From contig SCPD01000002.1 in the NCBI GenBank assembly GCA_005502925.1, positions 496,001-560,000 of the forward strand: DNA of 64,000 nucleotides. The letters are read 5' to 3'. A program made the translations under genes and the position numbers. The notes beneath the pieces were generated by a model, which searched no databases, was not told where the DNA came from, and worked only from the letters and a program-made list of their open reading frames with translations. The first letter of the stretch is position 1, and every line of letters begins with the position of its first letter. The DNA comes from Rhizobiales bacterium Y(2018) (GTDB lineage: Bacteria; Pseudomonadota; Alphaproteobacteria; Rhizobiales; Aestuariivirgaceae). Shown piece after piece: positions 8,679 to 17,064 of this stretch.

Positions 8679-9458
8679 TCAGGTGATGGGTTCGCTGCCG
8701 AGATTGGCCAGCTGCGGTCCGAGACGGTCGGCGATGTCGCCCAGCATCGCCACACTTTCGCGGATGGACAGCGTGTCGAGGAACGCATCGCGCAGGCCCA
8801 GAAGACCGAGGCTGAAGACGACGCCGGCATCACCGGAGCGCACCGGCACCGCAACTGCAAGCGTCGCCTCATCGAGCTCGTCGTCGGAGAGCGCAAAACC
8901 TTTGACGCGCGCCTCTTCGATGGCGCGCCGCACATCCGCCGGCTTGGTCTGCGTGCCGGGGCGGTATTTCCGCATCGGCTGAGCGATGGCACGGCTGATG
9001 ACGTCGTCCGGCTGATGCGCGAAGAGCACGCGCCCGACCGCCGAGGCGTTGATCGGGAAATTCTGGCCGGGATGAACCGAGGTGCGCGCCGCGTCGCGCG
9101 GCATGAAGGTGCAGCACAGGTCGACACGTTCATCGCCGAAGCGGGCGAGATAGGCGGTCAGATCGAAGCGGTCGGCCAGCGCCTGCAGTTCCGGCGCGCA
9201 GATGCCGCGCAGCCTTTCGGTGCCGAGGCTCATCTGGAACATGCGCTGCATCCGGGTGCCCAGGCGATAGCGGGCGCGACGTCCTTCCGTCGCCACGAAA
9301 CCGACATCGACGAGATTGCGCAGCAGTCTGAGCGCCGAGGGCATCGGCAGCCCGACACGTTCGGCGACTTCGCTCAGCGACAGACCGTCCGGCGCCGCGG
9401 CGATGATTTCGAGAATGCGTGCCGCTCTTTGCAGAGGCGTGGAGGCCTGGCCTGTCAT
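8679..9458 (-). CDS. IclR family transcriptional regulator
   Basis: A 259-residue regulator. An N-terminal winged helix (about residues 8-65, RAARILEIIAA...LSLSEVAERVGLPMPSALRLLRNL) is followed by the IclR effector-binding domain (about 75-250, with RICAPELQALAD-like and VAVPVRSG segments). The open frame continues to 9605, but the ATG at 9458 gives the normal length before the helix-turn-helix; 9494 is an alternative. It is divergent from the polyamine-type ABC operon and lies next to the ureohydrolase. IclR proteins bind short palindromes, and the 15-bp sites at 5636, 8614 and 9610 are the natural candidates, making it the likely local regulator of the whole module. Confidence 0.92.
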   Translation of the reverse strand: MTGQASTPLQRAARILEIIAAAPDGLSLSEVAERVGLPMPSALRLLRNLVDVGFVATEGRRARYRLGTRMQRMFQMSLGTERLRGICAPELQALADRFDLTAYLARFGDERVDLCCTFMPRDAARTSVHPGQNFPINASAVGRVLFAHQPDDVISRAIAQPMRKYRPGTQTKPADVRRAIEEARVKGFALSDDELDEATLAVAVPVRSGDAGVVFSLGLLGLRDAFLDTLSIRESVAMLGDIADRLGPQLANLGSEPIT

Positions 9459-9570
9459 CGTCTTGAGAATCCTTGAGCTTCGAGCATGTGCCATAAAAAA
9501 CCGCGCGTCAAAAGAGTGGCCCTTGCCCCCATTCGGGAGCGCCTGAAATAGCCTCCGCAAGAAAAGGCCG

Positions 9571-9600
9571 TTGACAGACCCGGCCTGTCTAGACCAAAAT
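9571..9600 (+). promoter_or_regulatory. Promoter of the polyamine-type ABC operon
   Basis: TTGACA at 9571-9576 and CAAAAT at 9595-9600 are separated by 18 nt. Operator site C lies just downstream at 9610-9624, at the expected transcription start region. This arrangement suits repression. Confidence 0.55.
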
Positions 9601-9609
9601 ATCAAAAAA

Positions 9610-9624
9610 CGGAAGATAATTCCG
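9610..9624. promoter_or_regulatory. Palindromic operator site C (shared motif)
   Basis: CGGAAGATAATTCCG is the most symmetric member of the three-site family (CGGAA, 5-nt centre, TTCCG). It lies between the IclR gene and the ABC operon, 40 nt before the binding-protein start. Confidence 0.65.
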
Positions 9625-9663
9625 AAAAACGAAATTTATGAGTCCAACGGCAGGAGGAAGGAC

Positions 9664-10728
9664 ATGAAGACGATTTTCCGCATTTTTCTGGGTTCGATCG
9701 GGTTTGCCGCATGTGCGGCAGCGGCGCAGGCCGAAGGCACGGTGACGGTCGTGTCCTGGGGCGGCCTCTATACCCAGGTGCAGACCACCTCATTCTACGA
9801 ACCCTTCGGCAAGGCGACCGGCATCACCGTCAAATCGGAAGACTGGAACGGCAATCTCGGCCAGATCCGCGCCCAGGTCGACGCCAAGAATGTGACCTGG
9901 GATGTAGTGATCGGCGATTCCGCTTTCGCCAAGAAAGGCTGCGAGGAGGGCTTCCTCGAAAAGATCGATGCCTCGGTCACGCAAGGCATGGAGAACGACT
10001 TCTTGCCCGGCAGCATCACCGATTGCGGCGTCGCCAGCGTCGTCTGGGGTTATGTCATCGGTTATGACGAGCGCAAGGTGCAAGGCAAGCCGGCCTCGGT
10101 CGCCGACTTCTTCGACCTGCAGAAATTTCCGGGCAAGCGGGCTCTGCCCAAGCGCCCTGAATCGACTCTCGAATTCGCGTTAATGGCCGATGGCGTTCCC
10201 GCCAAGGACGTCTATGCCGTGCTGGCCACGCCGGAGGGCGTCGACCGCGCCTTCAAGAAGCTCGACACGATCAAGAGCGATGTCGTGTGGTGGGAAGCGG
10301 GCGCCCAGCCGCCGCAACTCCTCAATGACGGCGAGGTCACCATGGCGGTCTCCTTCGCCGCCCGTCTCGTCGGGCCCATTCTCGACGACAAGAAGCCCTT
10401 CGGCATTCTCTATGACGGCATGCTCTACGACCTCGACACCTGGATGATTCCCTTGGGCTCGCCGCACAAGAAGGAAGCCCAGGAATTCATCCGCTTCGCC
10501 AGCGCGCCCGAACGTCTCGCCGAGCTCGCCACGCGCGCCGGTTACGCGCCGGCACGGCCTTCCGCCATCGCGCTGGTCGGCAAACATCCGACCGCCAATG
10601 TCGACATGAAGCAATATATGATGACCAATCCGGAGAACCTGACCAACGCGCAGCGCATCGATGCGCAATTCTGGTCGGACAATCTCGACGATCTCAAGGA
10701 ACGCTTCAACGCCTGGCTCGCGCAATAA
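9664..10728 (+). CDS. ABC transporter substrate-binding protein, polyamine (PotD) type
   Basis: A 354-residue periplasmic protein. The signal peptide is MKTIFRIFLGSIGFAACAAAAQA, with cleavage after AQA. The mature part begins with GTVTVVSWGGLYTQVQ, the usual start of PotD/PotF-type binding proteins. It is followed by a type II fold with WWEAGAQPPQLLNDGEV and a C-terminal SAPERLAELATRAGY segment. The ATG at 9664 has a strong AGGAGGAAGG upstream; the longer frame from 9571 has none. This is the first gene of a seven-gene operon. The ligand may be a polyamine or a guanidino compound, given the neighbouring ureohydrolase and decarboxylase. Confidence 0.9.
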   Translation: MKTIFRIFLGSIGFAACAAAAQAEGTVTVVSWGGLYTQVQTTSFYEPFGKATGITVKSEDWNGNLGQIRAQVDAKNVTWDVVIGDSAFAKKGCEEGFLEKIDASVTQGMENDFLPGSITDCGVASVVWGYVIGYDERKVQGKPASVADFFDLQKFPGKRALPKRPESTLEFALMADGVPAKDVYAVLATPEGVDRAFKKLDTIKSDVVWWEAGAQPPQLLNDGEVTMAVSFAARLVGPILDDKKPFGILYDGMLYDLDTWMIPLGSPHKKEAQEFIRFASAPERLAELATRAGYAPARPSAIALVGKHPTANVDMKQYMMTNPENLTNAQRIDAQFWSDNLDDLKERFNAWLAQ

Positions 10729-10740
10729 CCGGGGGCACTG

Positions 10741-10773
10741 CCGTGGCGGCCCCTGCCGCCACGGTTTTTCTTT
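10741..10773 (+). terminator. Rho-independent terminator or attenuator between binding-protein and ATPase genes
   Basis: A 10-bp perfect GC-rich stem (CCGTGGCGGC, loop CCCT, GCCGCCACGG; 10741-10764) is followed by TTTTTCTTT. It sits 12 nt after the binding-protein stop codon and 20 nt before the ATPase gene. It probably lets only part of transcription continue, giving excess binding protein over membrane components. Confidence 0.8.
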
Positions 10774-10793
10774 GATCGGATTTTCAGCAGCAC

Positions 10794-11885
10794 ATGACTT
10801 CACTCGTCTCCCTCCGCGGCATCCAGAAGACCTATGACGGCAAGCAGCTCGTCGTGAAGAATCTCGACCTCGAGGTCAGCGAGGGCGAGTTCCTTACCTT
10901 GCTGGGGCCGTCGGGCTCGGGAAAAACCACGGTCCTGATGATGCTGGCCGGCTTCGAGACGCCGACGACCGGCGAGATCGTCATTGCCGGGCAGCATATG
11001 ACGCGCCTGCCGCCGCAAAAACGCGGCATCGGCATGGTGTTCCAGAATTATGCGCTCTTTCCCAATATGAGCGTGGCGGAGAATCTCGCTTTCCCGCTCG
11101 AAGTGCGCAAGCTTCCCACCGTAGAACTCCGTGACCGGGTCGAGAAATCACTCGCCATGGTGCGGTTGACGCCCTTCGCCGATCGCCGGCCCAGCCAATT
11201 GTCGGGCGGCCAGCAGCAGCGCGTGGCGCTCGCCCGCGCCCTCATTTTCGAACCGCGCCTCGTGCTGATGGACGAACCGCTTGGGGCGCTCGACAAGAAT
11301 CTGCGCGAGCAGATGCAATATGAGATCAAGCAGATCCATGCCCGGCTCGGCGTGACCGTCGTTTATGTCACCCATGATCAGTCCGAGGCTCTGACCATGT
11401 CGGACCGGGTCGCCGTCTTCAATGACGGCATCATCCAGCAGATCTGCCCGCCCAAGGAGCTGTATGAGCGCCCCGGCAATTCCTTCGTCGCAGGTTTCAT
11501 CGGCGAGAACAACCGCTTGTCGGGCGTCGTGCGCAAGATCATCGACGATGAGTGCCTGGTCGAGATCGCGCCGGGCGTGACGGTCAAAGCCCGCAAGGTC
11601 GGCGTCCATGCCACCGCCGAGCCGACGACCTTGTCGATCCGCCCCGAGCGCGTGAAGATCTCGCCCCAGGCGGGAGAGGTCGACACGGTCATCGCCGGCG
11701 AAGTCGAGAGCGTCCTCTATCATGGCGACCACATACGCGCGCATTTGCGCGGGCTGGGGCCGGCCCCTTTCGTCGTCAAGCTTCCCAACACCAATGGCGC
11801 CGCGGCGACACTCGTCGCCGGGGCGTCCGTGTCGATCGGCTGGGCATCGCGGGACTGCCTGGCGCTCGACCTGATGGAGGCCTGA
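10794..11885 (+). CDS. ABC transporter ATP-binding protein, PotA type
   Basis: A 363-residue ATPase with Walker [10 protein letters not shown] (about 39-47), Q-loop FQNYALFPN, signature [15 protein letters not shown], Walker B LVLMDEP and switch histidine VYVTHDQ. A C-terminal TOBE domain (LSIRPERVKISP) follows, as in polyamine and iron importers. The gene abuts the permease gene, with no intergenic base. Confidence 0.94.
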   Translation: MTSLVSLRGIQKTYDGKQLVVKNLDLEVSEGEFLTLLGPSGSGKTTVLMMLAGFETPTTGEIVIAGQHMTRLPPQKRGIGMVFQNYALFPNMSVAENLAFPLEVRKLPTVELRDRVEKSLAMVRLTPFADRRPSQLSGGQQQRVALARALIFEPRLVLMDEPLGALDKNLREQMQYEIKQIHARLGVTVVYVTHDQSEALTMSDRVAVFNDGIIQQICPPKELYERPGNSFVAGFIGENNRLSGVVRKIIDDECLVEIAPGVTVKARKVGVHATAEPTTLSIRPERVKISPQAGEVDTVIAGEVESVLYHGDHIRAHLRGLGPAPFVVKLPNTNGAAATLVAGASVSIGWASRDCLALDLMEA

Positions 11886-13148
11886 ATGTCGGCGCCCCTC
11901 TCCGCCGAGCAGATGGCCGGAGCGAGCCCGACCGCCATGCCGGCCGATATCGAAAAAGCGGCGCGTCGCGTCGAGCGCCGCCAGGCCTTCAGCGCGGCAC
12001 TGCTGGTGCTGCCGCTGATCGTCCTGATCGCTTTCGCCTTTCTCATTCCGGTCGGTCTTCTTCTGTTCAAGAGCATCGACAATCCTGTTGTTGCCGAGGG
12101 CCTGCCGGAGACCTTGACCGCGCTTCAATCCTGGTCGCCGGCCGATGGCCTGCCTTCCGATGCGGCCTATACGGGGCTGAAGCGGGATATCGAGAAGGCC
12201 AAGGCCGAGGGGACATTGGGCGTCATCGGCGCGCGCCTCAATCAGGATACGCCCGGCGCCCGCAGTCTGCTGCAGGCGACGGGCCGCAGGCTCGATGCCA
12301 CAACAGACGCTGATCCGCACCAGGCTTTCATCGCCATCGACAAGCGCTGGGGTGAGCCGGAGATCTTCGGCGCCATCCGCAATGCCGGCGATCGGTATAC
12401 GCTGAACTACTATCTGAATGCGCTCGACCTCACCCGCAACACCGCGGGCGACATCATCGCCAAGCCGGAAGGGCAGCGTCTTCACATCAATCTGTTCATC
12501 CGCACCGTCTGGGTAAGCGCGCTGACCGCGTTCGTCTGCTTCCTGCTGGCCTATCCGATCGCCTATCTGCTCGCGCATCTGCCGGCGCGGCGTGCCAATC
12601 TCTTGATGATCGTCGTGCTCCTGCCGTTCTGGACGTCGATCCTGGTGCGTATCACCAGCTGGATCGCGCTTCTGCAGAAGCAGGGCGTCGTCAATGACGC
12701 GCTGGCGAGCCTGGGCGTGATCGGTGAGGCGGGTAGGCTGGCGCTCATCTACAATATGACCGGCACGATCATCGTCGGCACCCATATTCTCCTGCCCTTC
12801 TTCGTGCTGCCGCTCTACAGCGTGATGAAGACCGTCAATCCCAATCTGGTGCGCGCCGCGACATCTTTGGGGGCGAGCCCGTTCACCGCCTTCAGGCGCG
12901 TCTATTTCCCGCTCACCGTGCCCGGCATCTTCGCCGGCTCGAGCCTCGTCTTCATTCTCTGTACCGGCTATTTCATCACCCCGGCGCTGGTCGGCGGCCA
13001 GAATGGCCAGCTCATCAGCAACATCATCGCCTATCACATGCAGCAGTCGCTCAACTGGGGGCTCGCCGCGGCGTTGAGCACCTTGCTGCTGGTGATGATC
13101 GGCATCGTCTATTTCCTCTATACGCGCCTCGTGCGCGACCAGCGGTGA
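11886..13148 (+). CDS. ABC transporter permease, PotB type, with enlarged first periplasmic loop
   Basis: A 420-residue inner-membrane permease. The first membrane helix is at about residues 35-60. The usual binding-protein-dependent permease core (five further helices, from about 205) includes the ATPase-contact loop with RAATSLGASPFTAFRRVYFPLT. Between them lies a hydrophilic stretch of about 140 residues, much longer than in E. coli PotB, which explains the 420- rather than 275-residue length. The loop is rich in A, D, K and charged helical sequence and shows no known domain that I recognise. Confidence 0.9.
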   Translation: MSAPLSAEQMAGASPTAMPADIEKAARRVERRQAFSAALLVLPLIVLIAFAFLIPVGLLLFKSIDNPVVAEGLPETLTALQSWSPADGLPSDAAYTGLKRDIEKAKAEGTLGVIGARLNQDTPGARSLLQATGRRLDATTDADPHQAFIAIDKRWGEPEIFGAIRNAGDRYTLNYYLNALDLTRNTAGDIIAKPEGQRLHINLFIRTVWVSALTAFVCFLLAYPIAYLLAHLPARRANLLMIVVLLPFWTSILVRITSWIALLQKQGVVNDALASLGVIGEAGRLALIYNMTGTIIVGTHILLPFFVLPLYSVMKTVNPNLVRAATSLGASPFTAFRRVYFPLTVPGIFAGSSLVFILCTGYFITPALVGGQNGQLISNIIAYHMQQSLNWGLAAALSTLLLVMIGIVYFLYTRLVRDQR

Positions 13149-13154
13149 GCTTGC

Positions 13155-14015
13155 ATGTTCCTCCCCATGAGCCCCACCGCTGGCCCGCTTGAAAGACTAT
13201 GGCATGTCGTCTTCTCCGGCCTCTGCCTCGCCATATTCGCCTTCCTCATCTTGCCGCTCGTCATCGTGGTGCCGCTGTCCTTCAACGCGGAAGCCTATTT
13301 CACTTTCACCCGCGAAATGCTGTCACTGTCGCCCGAGGCTTTCTCGCTGCGCTGGTACCGCGAGCTTTTCACCAATCCGCAATGGGCGGCCGCCTTCCGC
13401 AACAGCCTGTTCGTCGCTGTCGGTGCGACCCTCATCGCTACGACGTTGGGCACGGTGGCGGCACTGGGGCTCGCCAAGCTGAAGCCGGCGCTCCGGGCCT
13501 CGGTGATGATCCTGCTGCTCTCGCCGATGATCATCCCGATCGTCATCGTCGCGGCGGCACTTTATTTCTTCTTCACCGCCATTGGTCTCGCCCAGACCCT
13601 GACTGGCCTTATCCTCGCCCATGCGATGCTGGGCGCACCTTTCGTGGTGACGACCGTGCTCGCCACTTTGTCGGGCTTCGACTGGAACCTGGTGCGCGCC
13701 GCCGCGAGCCTGGGCGCCGGGCCGGTCCATACCTTCCGAAAGGTGACCCTGCCGGCGATCGCGCCGGGCGTCATATCGGGCGGGCTTTTCGCCTTCATCA
13801 CCTCGCTCGACGAGGTCGTGGTGGTCATGTTCCTGGCGAGCGTCGACCAGCGCACCGTGCCGCGCCAGATGTGGAGCGGCATCCGCGAGCAATTGAGCCC
13901 CACCATTCTCGCTGCGGCGACACTCCTGATCGTCGCTTCTTTCCTGCTGCTGCTCTTCGCCGAGATGATCCGCCGGCGCAACGAAGCGGCGCGCGCTTCC
14001 ACTCACGAGGACTGA
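13155..14015 (+). CDS. ABC transporter permease, PotC type
   Basis: A 286-residue permease with six predicted membrane segments and the coupling loop RAAASLGAGPVHTFRKVTLPAIAPG. It follows the PotB-like gene by 6 nt. An internal ATG at 13167 is an alternative start. It forms the heterodimeric channel with the preceding permease. Confidence 0.92.
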   Translation: MFLPMSPTAGPLERLWHVVFSGLCLAIFAFLILPLVIVVPLSFNAEAYFTFTREMLSLSPEAFSLRWYRELFTNPQWAAAFRNSLFVAVGATLIATTLGTVAALGLAKLKPALRASVMILLLSPMIIPIVIVAAALYFFFTAIGLAQTLTGLILAHAMLGAPFVVTTVLATLSGFDWNLVRAAASLGAGPVHTFRKVTLPAIAPGVISGGLFAFITSLDEVVVVMFLASVDQRTVPRQMWSGIREQLSPTILAAATLLIVASFLLLLFAEMIRRRNEAARASTHED

Positions 14016-14017
14016 AG

Positions 14018-15229
14018 ATGAATATCGCAGTGAAACCCGATCTCGAAGCCAGGGTCGATCAGGCGCTCGACAGGGACGGCATGATCGCCGCCTGCCAGGA
14101 AGTCATCCGCGTGCCGAGCCTTTCCTATGAGGAGCAGGCGGTCGGCTTGGTCTATGCGGCACATCTGCGCAAGCTCGGTTTCGACGAGGTCGAGATCGAC
14201 GGCAATGGCAATGTCGTCGGCCGCCTGCGCGGCGCCGGCAATGGCCCGTCCCTGATGATCAACGGCCATATCGACCATGTGCCGGCAGGCGAGATGCTGG
14301 ATCCTCATTCCGGCGCCATCGTCGATGCGGCGCGCTGGGGCGAGGCGGGCCAGGCGATCTATGGCCGCGGCACCTGCGACATGAAATGTAATGTCATGGC
14401 GAGCGCCTATGCGGTCGCAGCCATCCGGCAGGCCGGCATCAATCTCAATGGCGACATCGTCTTCGTCGCCGATGTTGCCGAGGAAGTCGATTCACCGACC
14501 GGCGTCGTTTCCGTCATCGAGCGTGGCATCCGTGCCGATTACGGCCTCAACACGGAATCATCGCGCGGCCATGTCCATATCGGCCATCGCGGCAAGATCG
14601 ATGTCGAGCTCGAGGTGCATGGCCGCACCTCGCATGCCTCCGAGCCGGGCAACGGTCTCAACGCCGCCTTCCAGGCGGTGCCTTTGCTGAAAGCGCTCGA
14701 AGCCTATGCCGGCCGCCTCGGCACGGATGAACTTCTAGGCCCCGCCACCGTGACCGTCATTTCGGTGCGCACCACACCCGACAACGGCACCGCCGTCGTG
14801 CCGGACCGCTGCATCGTGCGTGTCGACCGCCGTTATGTGCGGGGCGAAACTGCCGAAAGCTGCGAAGCCGAGCTGCGCATGCTGATTGGCGAGCTTGCAC
14901 AAAGCGTTCCCGGTTTCCACTGCGACTTCCGGCTGATGACGCATTATCCGCTGATGTATGTGGCGCCCGACAACCCTGTCGTCGCCGCAGCACTCGCCGC
15001 GCGGAAGAGCGCCGTCGGAAAGGATGACGCGCCGGCCGCCTGGCGCTTCGGCGTCAACGGCACCTTCATGTGCCGCGCCGGTATTCCGACCGTGGGCCTC
15101 GGTCCCGGCAACGAGAAATGGGCGCACACGCCCGACGAGCACATCCTCATCGAAGATCTGACCGAGACCTGCCAGATCTGGACGCGTTTCATCCTTCGCG
15201 TCTGCGGCATCGCCTCGGCGCCAGCATGA
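14018..15229 (+). CDS. M20 family metallo-amidohydrolase (ArgE/DapE/ACY1 type)
   Basis: A 403-residue zinc hydrolase. Metal-binding motifs: INGHIDHVP (first histidine and catalytic aspartate), GRGTCDMKCNVMA (bridging aspartate), ADVAEEVDSPTG (catalytic base and ligand glutamates) and the dimerisation-domain HGRTSHASEPGNGLNA. The frame extends upstream to 13199, but this overlaps the permease; the ATG at 14018, 2 nt after the permease stop, is clear. The family removes acyl groups from amino acids or related amines. In this operon it may deacylate the imported compound before the aminotransferase acts. Confidence 0.9.
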   Translation: MNIAVKPDLEARVDQALDRDGMIAACQEVIRVPSLSYEEQAVGLVYAAHLRKLGFDEVEIDGNGNVVGRLRGAGNGPSLMINGHIDHVPAGEMLDPHSGAIVDAARWGEAGQAIYGRGTCDMKCNVMASAYAVAAIRQAGINLNGDIVFVADVAEEVDSPTGVVSVIERGIRADYGLNTESSRGHVHIGHRGKIDVELEVHGRTSHASEPGNGLNAAFQAVPLLKALEAYAGRLGTDELLGPATVTVISVRTTPDNGTAVVPDRCIVRVDRRYVRGETAESCEAELRMLIGELAQSVPGFHCDFRLMTHYPLMYVAPDNPVVAAALAARKSAVGKDDAPAAWRFGVNGTFMCRAGIPTVGLGPGNEKWAHTPDEHILIEDLTETCQIWTRFILRVCGIASAPA

Positions 15230-15242
15230 AAGGACATATAGA

Positions 15243-16550
15243 ATGAGCAGACTTCTTCAGACCGGCCTCAATGCCGGCAAGGAACCCTTGGTCAAGGTGG
15301 TGGGCGGCGAGGGCGTGCGCTTCATCCTCGATGACGGCCGCAAGGTCATCGACGGCAGCACCACCGGCGGGCCTTTGGGCCATGCCCATCCCGACATGGT
15401 CGAGGCCATTCACAAGGCGGCCGAGAACCCGGTCATCAATGAAGGCTGGTTCTGGGCCGAGCGCGAGAAGGCGGCCGAGGACCTGATCGATATCGCCTTC
15501 GCGGACGAGAAGAGTTGGGTCGGAGCGGTACGTTTCTTCCTGAGCGGCAGCGAGGCGAATGATCTCGCCCTTACGCTGTCGCAGGCGATGACCGGCCGCA
15601 CGCCGCTCGCCACGCGCGAGCGCGCCTATCATGGCATGGCCGGCCTGGCGCGGCAGATGACGGTGCAGCCGCATTGGCATGGCGGCCTCGCCATTCAGGG
15701 CGGCGGCTCGCGGCCGGTGCCCAATCCGGTGCCGGTGCGTGTCATTCCCGCGCCCCTCAACGCAAAATACGGCATCATCGACGACAAAAGACCTCTGGCC
15801 GAGCGTCTCGCGGGTGTCGAGACGACGCTCTCCGACACGGCGGCGACCCTCATCGATTATACCCAGGGCGGCATCTATTATGATGCGGCCTATCAGGATC
15901 TCGTCGCCGATGCCGCGCGCAAGGCGGGCTCGCTGTGGATCGCCGATGAAGTGGTGACTGGACTTGGCCGCAGCGGCCGCTGGTTCGGCTTCCAGGGCGG
16001 CAAGACCCGGCCCGACATGGTGACGCTCGGCAAATGCCTCGCCGGCGGCTCCTCGCCCGCCGGCGCCGTCGTGCTGTCGAAGGATCTCGTCGCCGAGCTC
16101 AAGGACAAGAGCTGGCAGACCTACAGCACCTTCCGGGCCCATCCGATGGCGGTCTCCTGCATCCGTGCTTATTTGCGAGTGGTTTCGCGCGACAAGCTGC
16201 TCGCCCGTTCGCGCGACATCGCCGAGCGACTCGAGAAGGGCCTGATGGCGGTCGCCCAGAAACATCCGAGCGTCAGCCGCATGGATGGCTTCGGCCTGCA
16301 TTGGACGGTCGAGTTGCATGGGCCCGACTGGCGCAACTGGTATGCCGACACAATCGAGCCGCCGGTCGCCTCGCGCGTTGCGGCGCGGGCCCTGGAAGCG
16401 GGCGCCGTGATCGGCACCAGCGGCGAGCAGACCTCGCTGTTCCTGTGCCCGCCGATGGTGAGCACGGATCGCGACATCGACGACCTGCTGGCCGCGCTCG
16501 ATCACGGTCTCGAGCTTGCCGATGATGAATATGCCCGCGCGGCCGCTTGA
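15243..16550 (+). CDS. Class III (omega) aminotransferase
   Basis: A 435-residue PLP enzyme. Landmarks are the SGSEANDLAL phosphate-binding region (101-110), IADEVVTGLGRSG (PLP-nitrogen aspartate D235) and TLGKCLAGG (Schiff-base lysine K264). This family moves amino groups from omega-amino acids, diamines or polyamines to pyruvate or 2-oxoglutarate. Its position after a polyamine-type importer and an M20 hydrolase suggests it acts on the imported amine. The exact donor is not predictable. Confidence 0.92.
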   Translation: MSRLLQTGLNAGKEPLVKVVGGEGVRFILDDGRKVIDGSTTGGPLGHAHPDMVEAIHKAAENPVINEGWFWAEREKAAEDLIDIAFADEKSWVGAVRFFLSGSEANDLALTLSQAMTGRTPLATRERAYHGMAGLARQMTVQPHWHGGLAIQGGGSRPVPNPVPVRVIPAPLNAKYGIIDDKRPLAERLAGVETTLSDTAATLIDYTQGGIYYDAAYQDLVADAARKAGSLWIADEVVTGLGRSGRWFGFQGGKTRPDMVTLGKCLAGGSSPAGAVVLSKDLVAELKDKSWQTYSTFRAHPMAVSCIRAYLRVVSRDKLLARSRDIAERLEKGLMAVAQKHPSVSRMDGFGLHWTVELHGPDWRNWYADTIEPPVASRVAARALEAGAVIGTSGEQTSLFLCPPMVSTDRDIDDLLAALDHGLELADDEYARAAA

Positions 16551-16565
16551 GGAAAGGTGGTGCAT

Positions 16566-16931
16566 ATGAGCAATGATCTCCGCAAGGCGGTGCAGACCTA
16601 TCTCGATGGGCTCTATCAGGGCGACACGGATCTGTTCCGCGAAGTGTTCCATCCCGAGGCGCGGCTCTTTTCGGCGACGGGCGGTCAGCTGACCTCCCTC
16701 AGCTTCGCGCAATATCTCGACATCGTGCAGGGCCGGCCATCGCCCGCCTCACGCGGCGACACACGCCGGGATGAGATTGTGAGCCTCGTCGAGGCGAGCC
16801 CGACCACCGCGCATGCGCGCTTGCGCAATGCCTATCATCCGAAGTTCTTCACCGACGATCTCACCTTCATCAAGATCGACGGCGCCTGGCGCATCATCGC
16901 CAAGGTCTGGCATTTCGACCTAGCGGCATGA
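16566..16931 (+). CDS. Nuclear transport factor 2-like (SnoaL/lumazine-binding type) protein
   Basis: A 121-residue protein of the cone-shaped NTF2 fold. It starts with a helix, LRKAVQTYLDGLYQGD, and has LFREVFHPEARLF and a C-terminal sheet ending DGAWRIIAKVWHFD. The start is the ATG at 16566, with GGAAAGG at 16551-16557; the GTG at 16557 overlaps that site. It is the last gene of the operon. Members are small-molecule-binding or isomerase-like proteins, and the role here is unknown. Confidence 0.82.
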   Translation: MSNDLRKAVQTYLDGLYQGDTDLFREVFHPEARLFSATGGQLTSLSFAQYLDIVQGRPSPASRGDTRRDEIVSLVEASPTTAHARLRNAYHPKFFTDDLTFIKIDGAWRIIAKVWHFDLAA

Positions 16932-16950
16932 CGGGCGCGTGCTCTGTTAC

Positions 16951-17062
16951 CTCACCCTGAGGTGCGAGCGTAGCGAGCCTCGAAGGGTTCCATCAACAGC
17001 GATACTCTATCCTGATGGATGCTTCGAGGCCCGGCTACGCCGGGCACCTCAGCATGAGGGTG
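16951..17062. repeat. Dispersed palindromic repeat, family A copy 1
   Basis: The left arm contains CTGAGGTGC...GCCTCGAAG and the right arm CTTCGAGGC...GCACCTCAG, with a spacer containing TATCCTGATGGATG. Each arm carries its own small hairpin (GAGCGTAGCGAG; CCCGGCTACGCCGGG). It lies between two convergent genes and may stop transcription from both sides. Other copies are at 23814, 31558 and 47833. Confidence 0.85.
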
Positions 17063-17064
17063 TG

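Noticed and set aside
11148-13037. Long antisense open frame opposite the PotA/PotB-like genes
   Set aside because: High-GC third-position effect. No ribosome site, and composition rich in Arg, Asp and His with no family motif.
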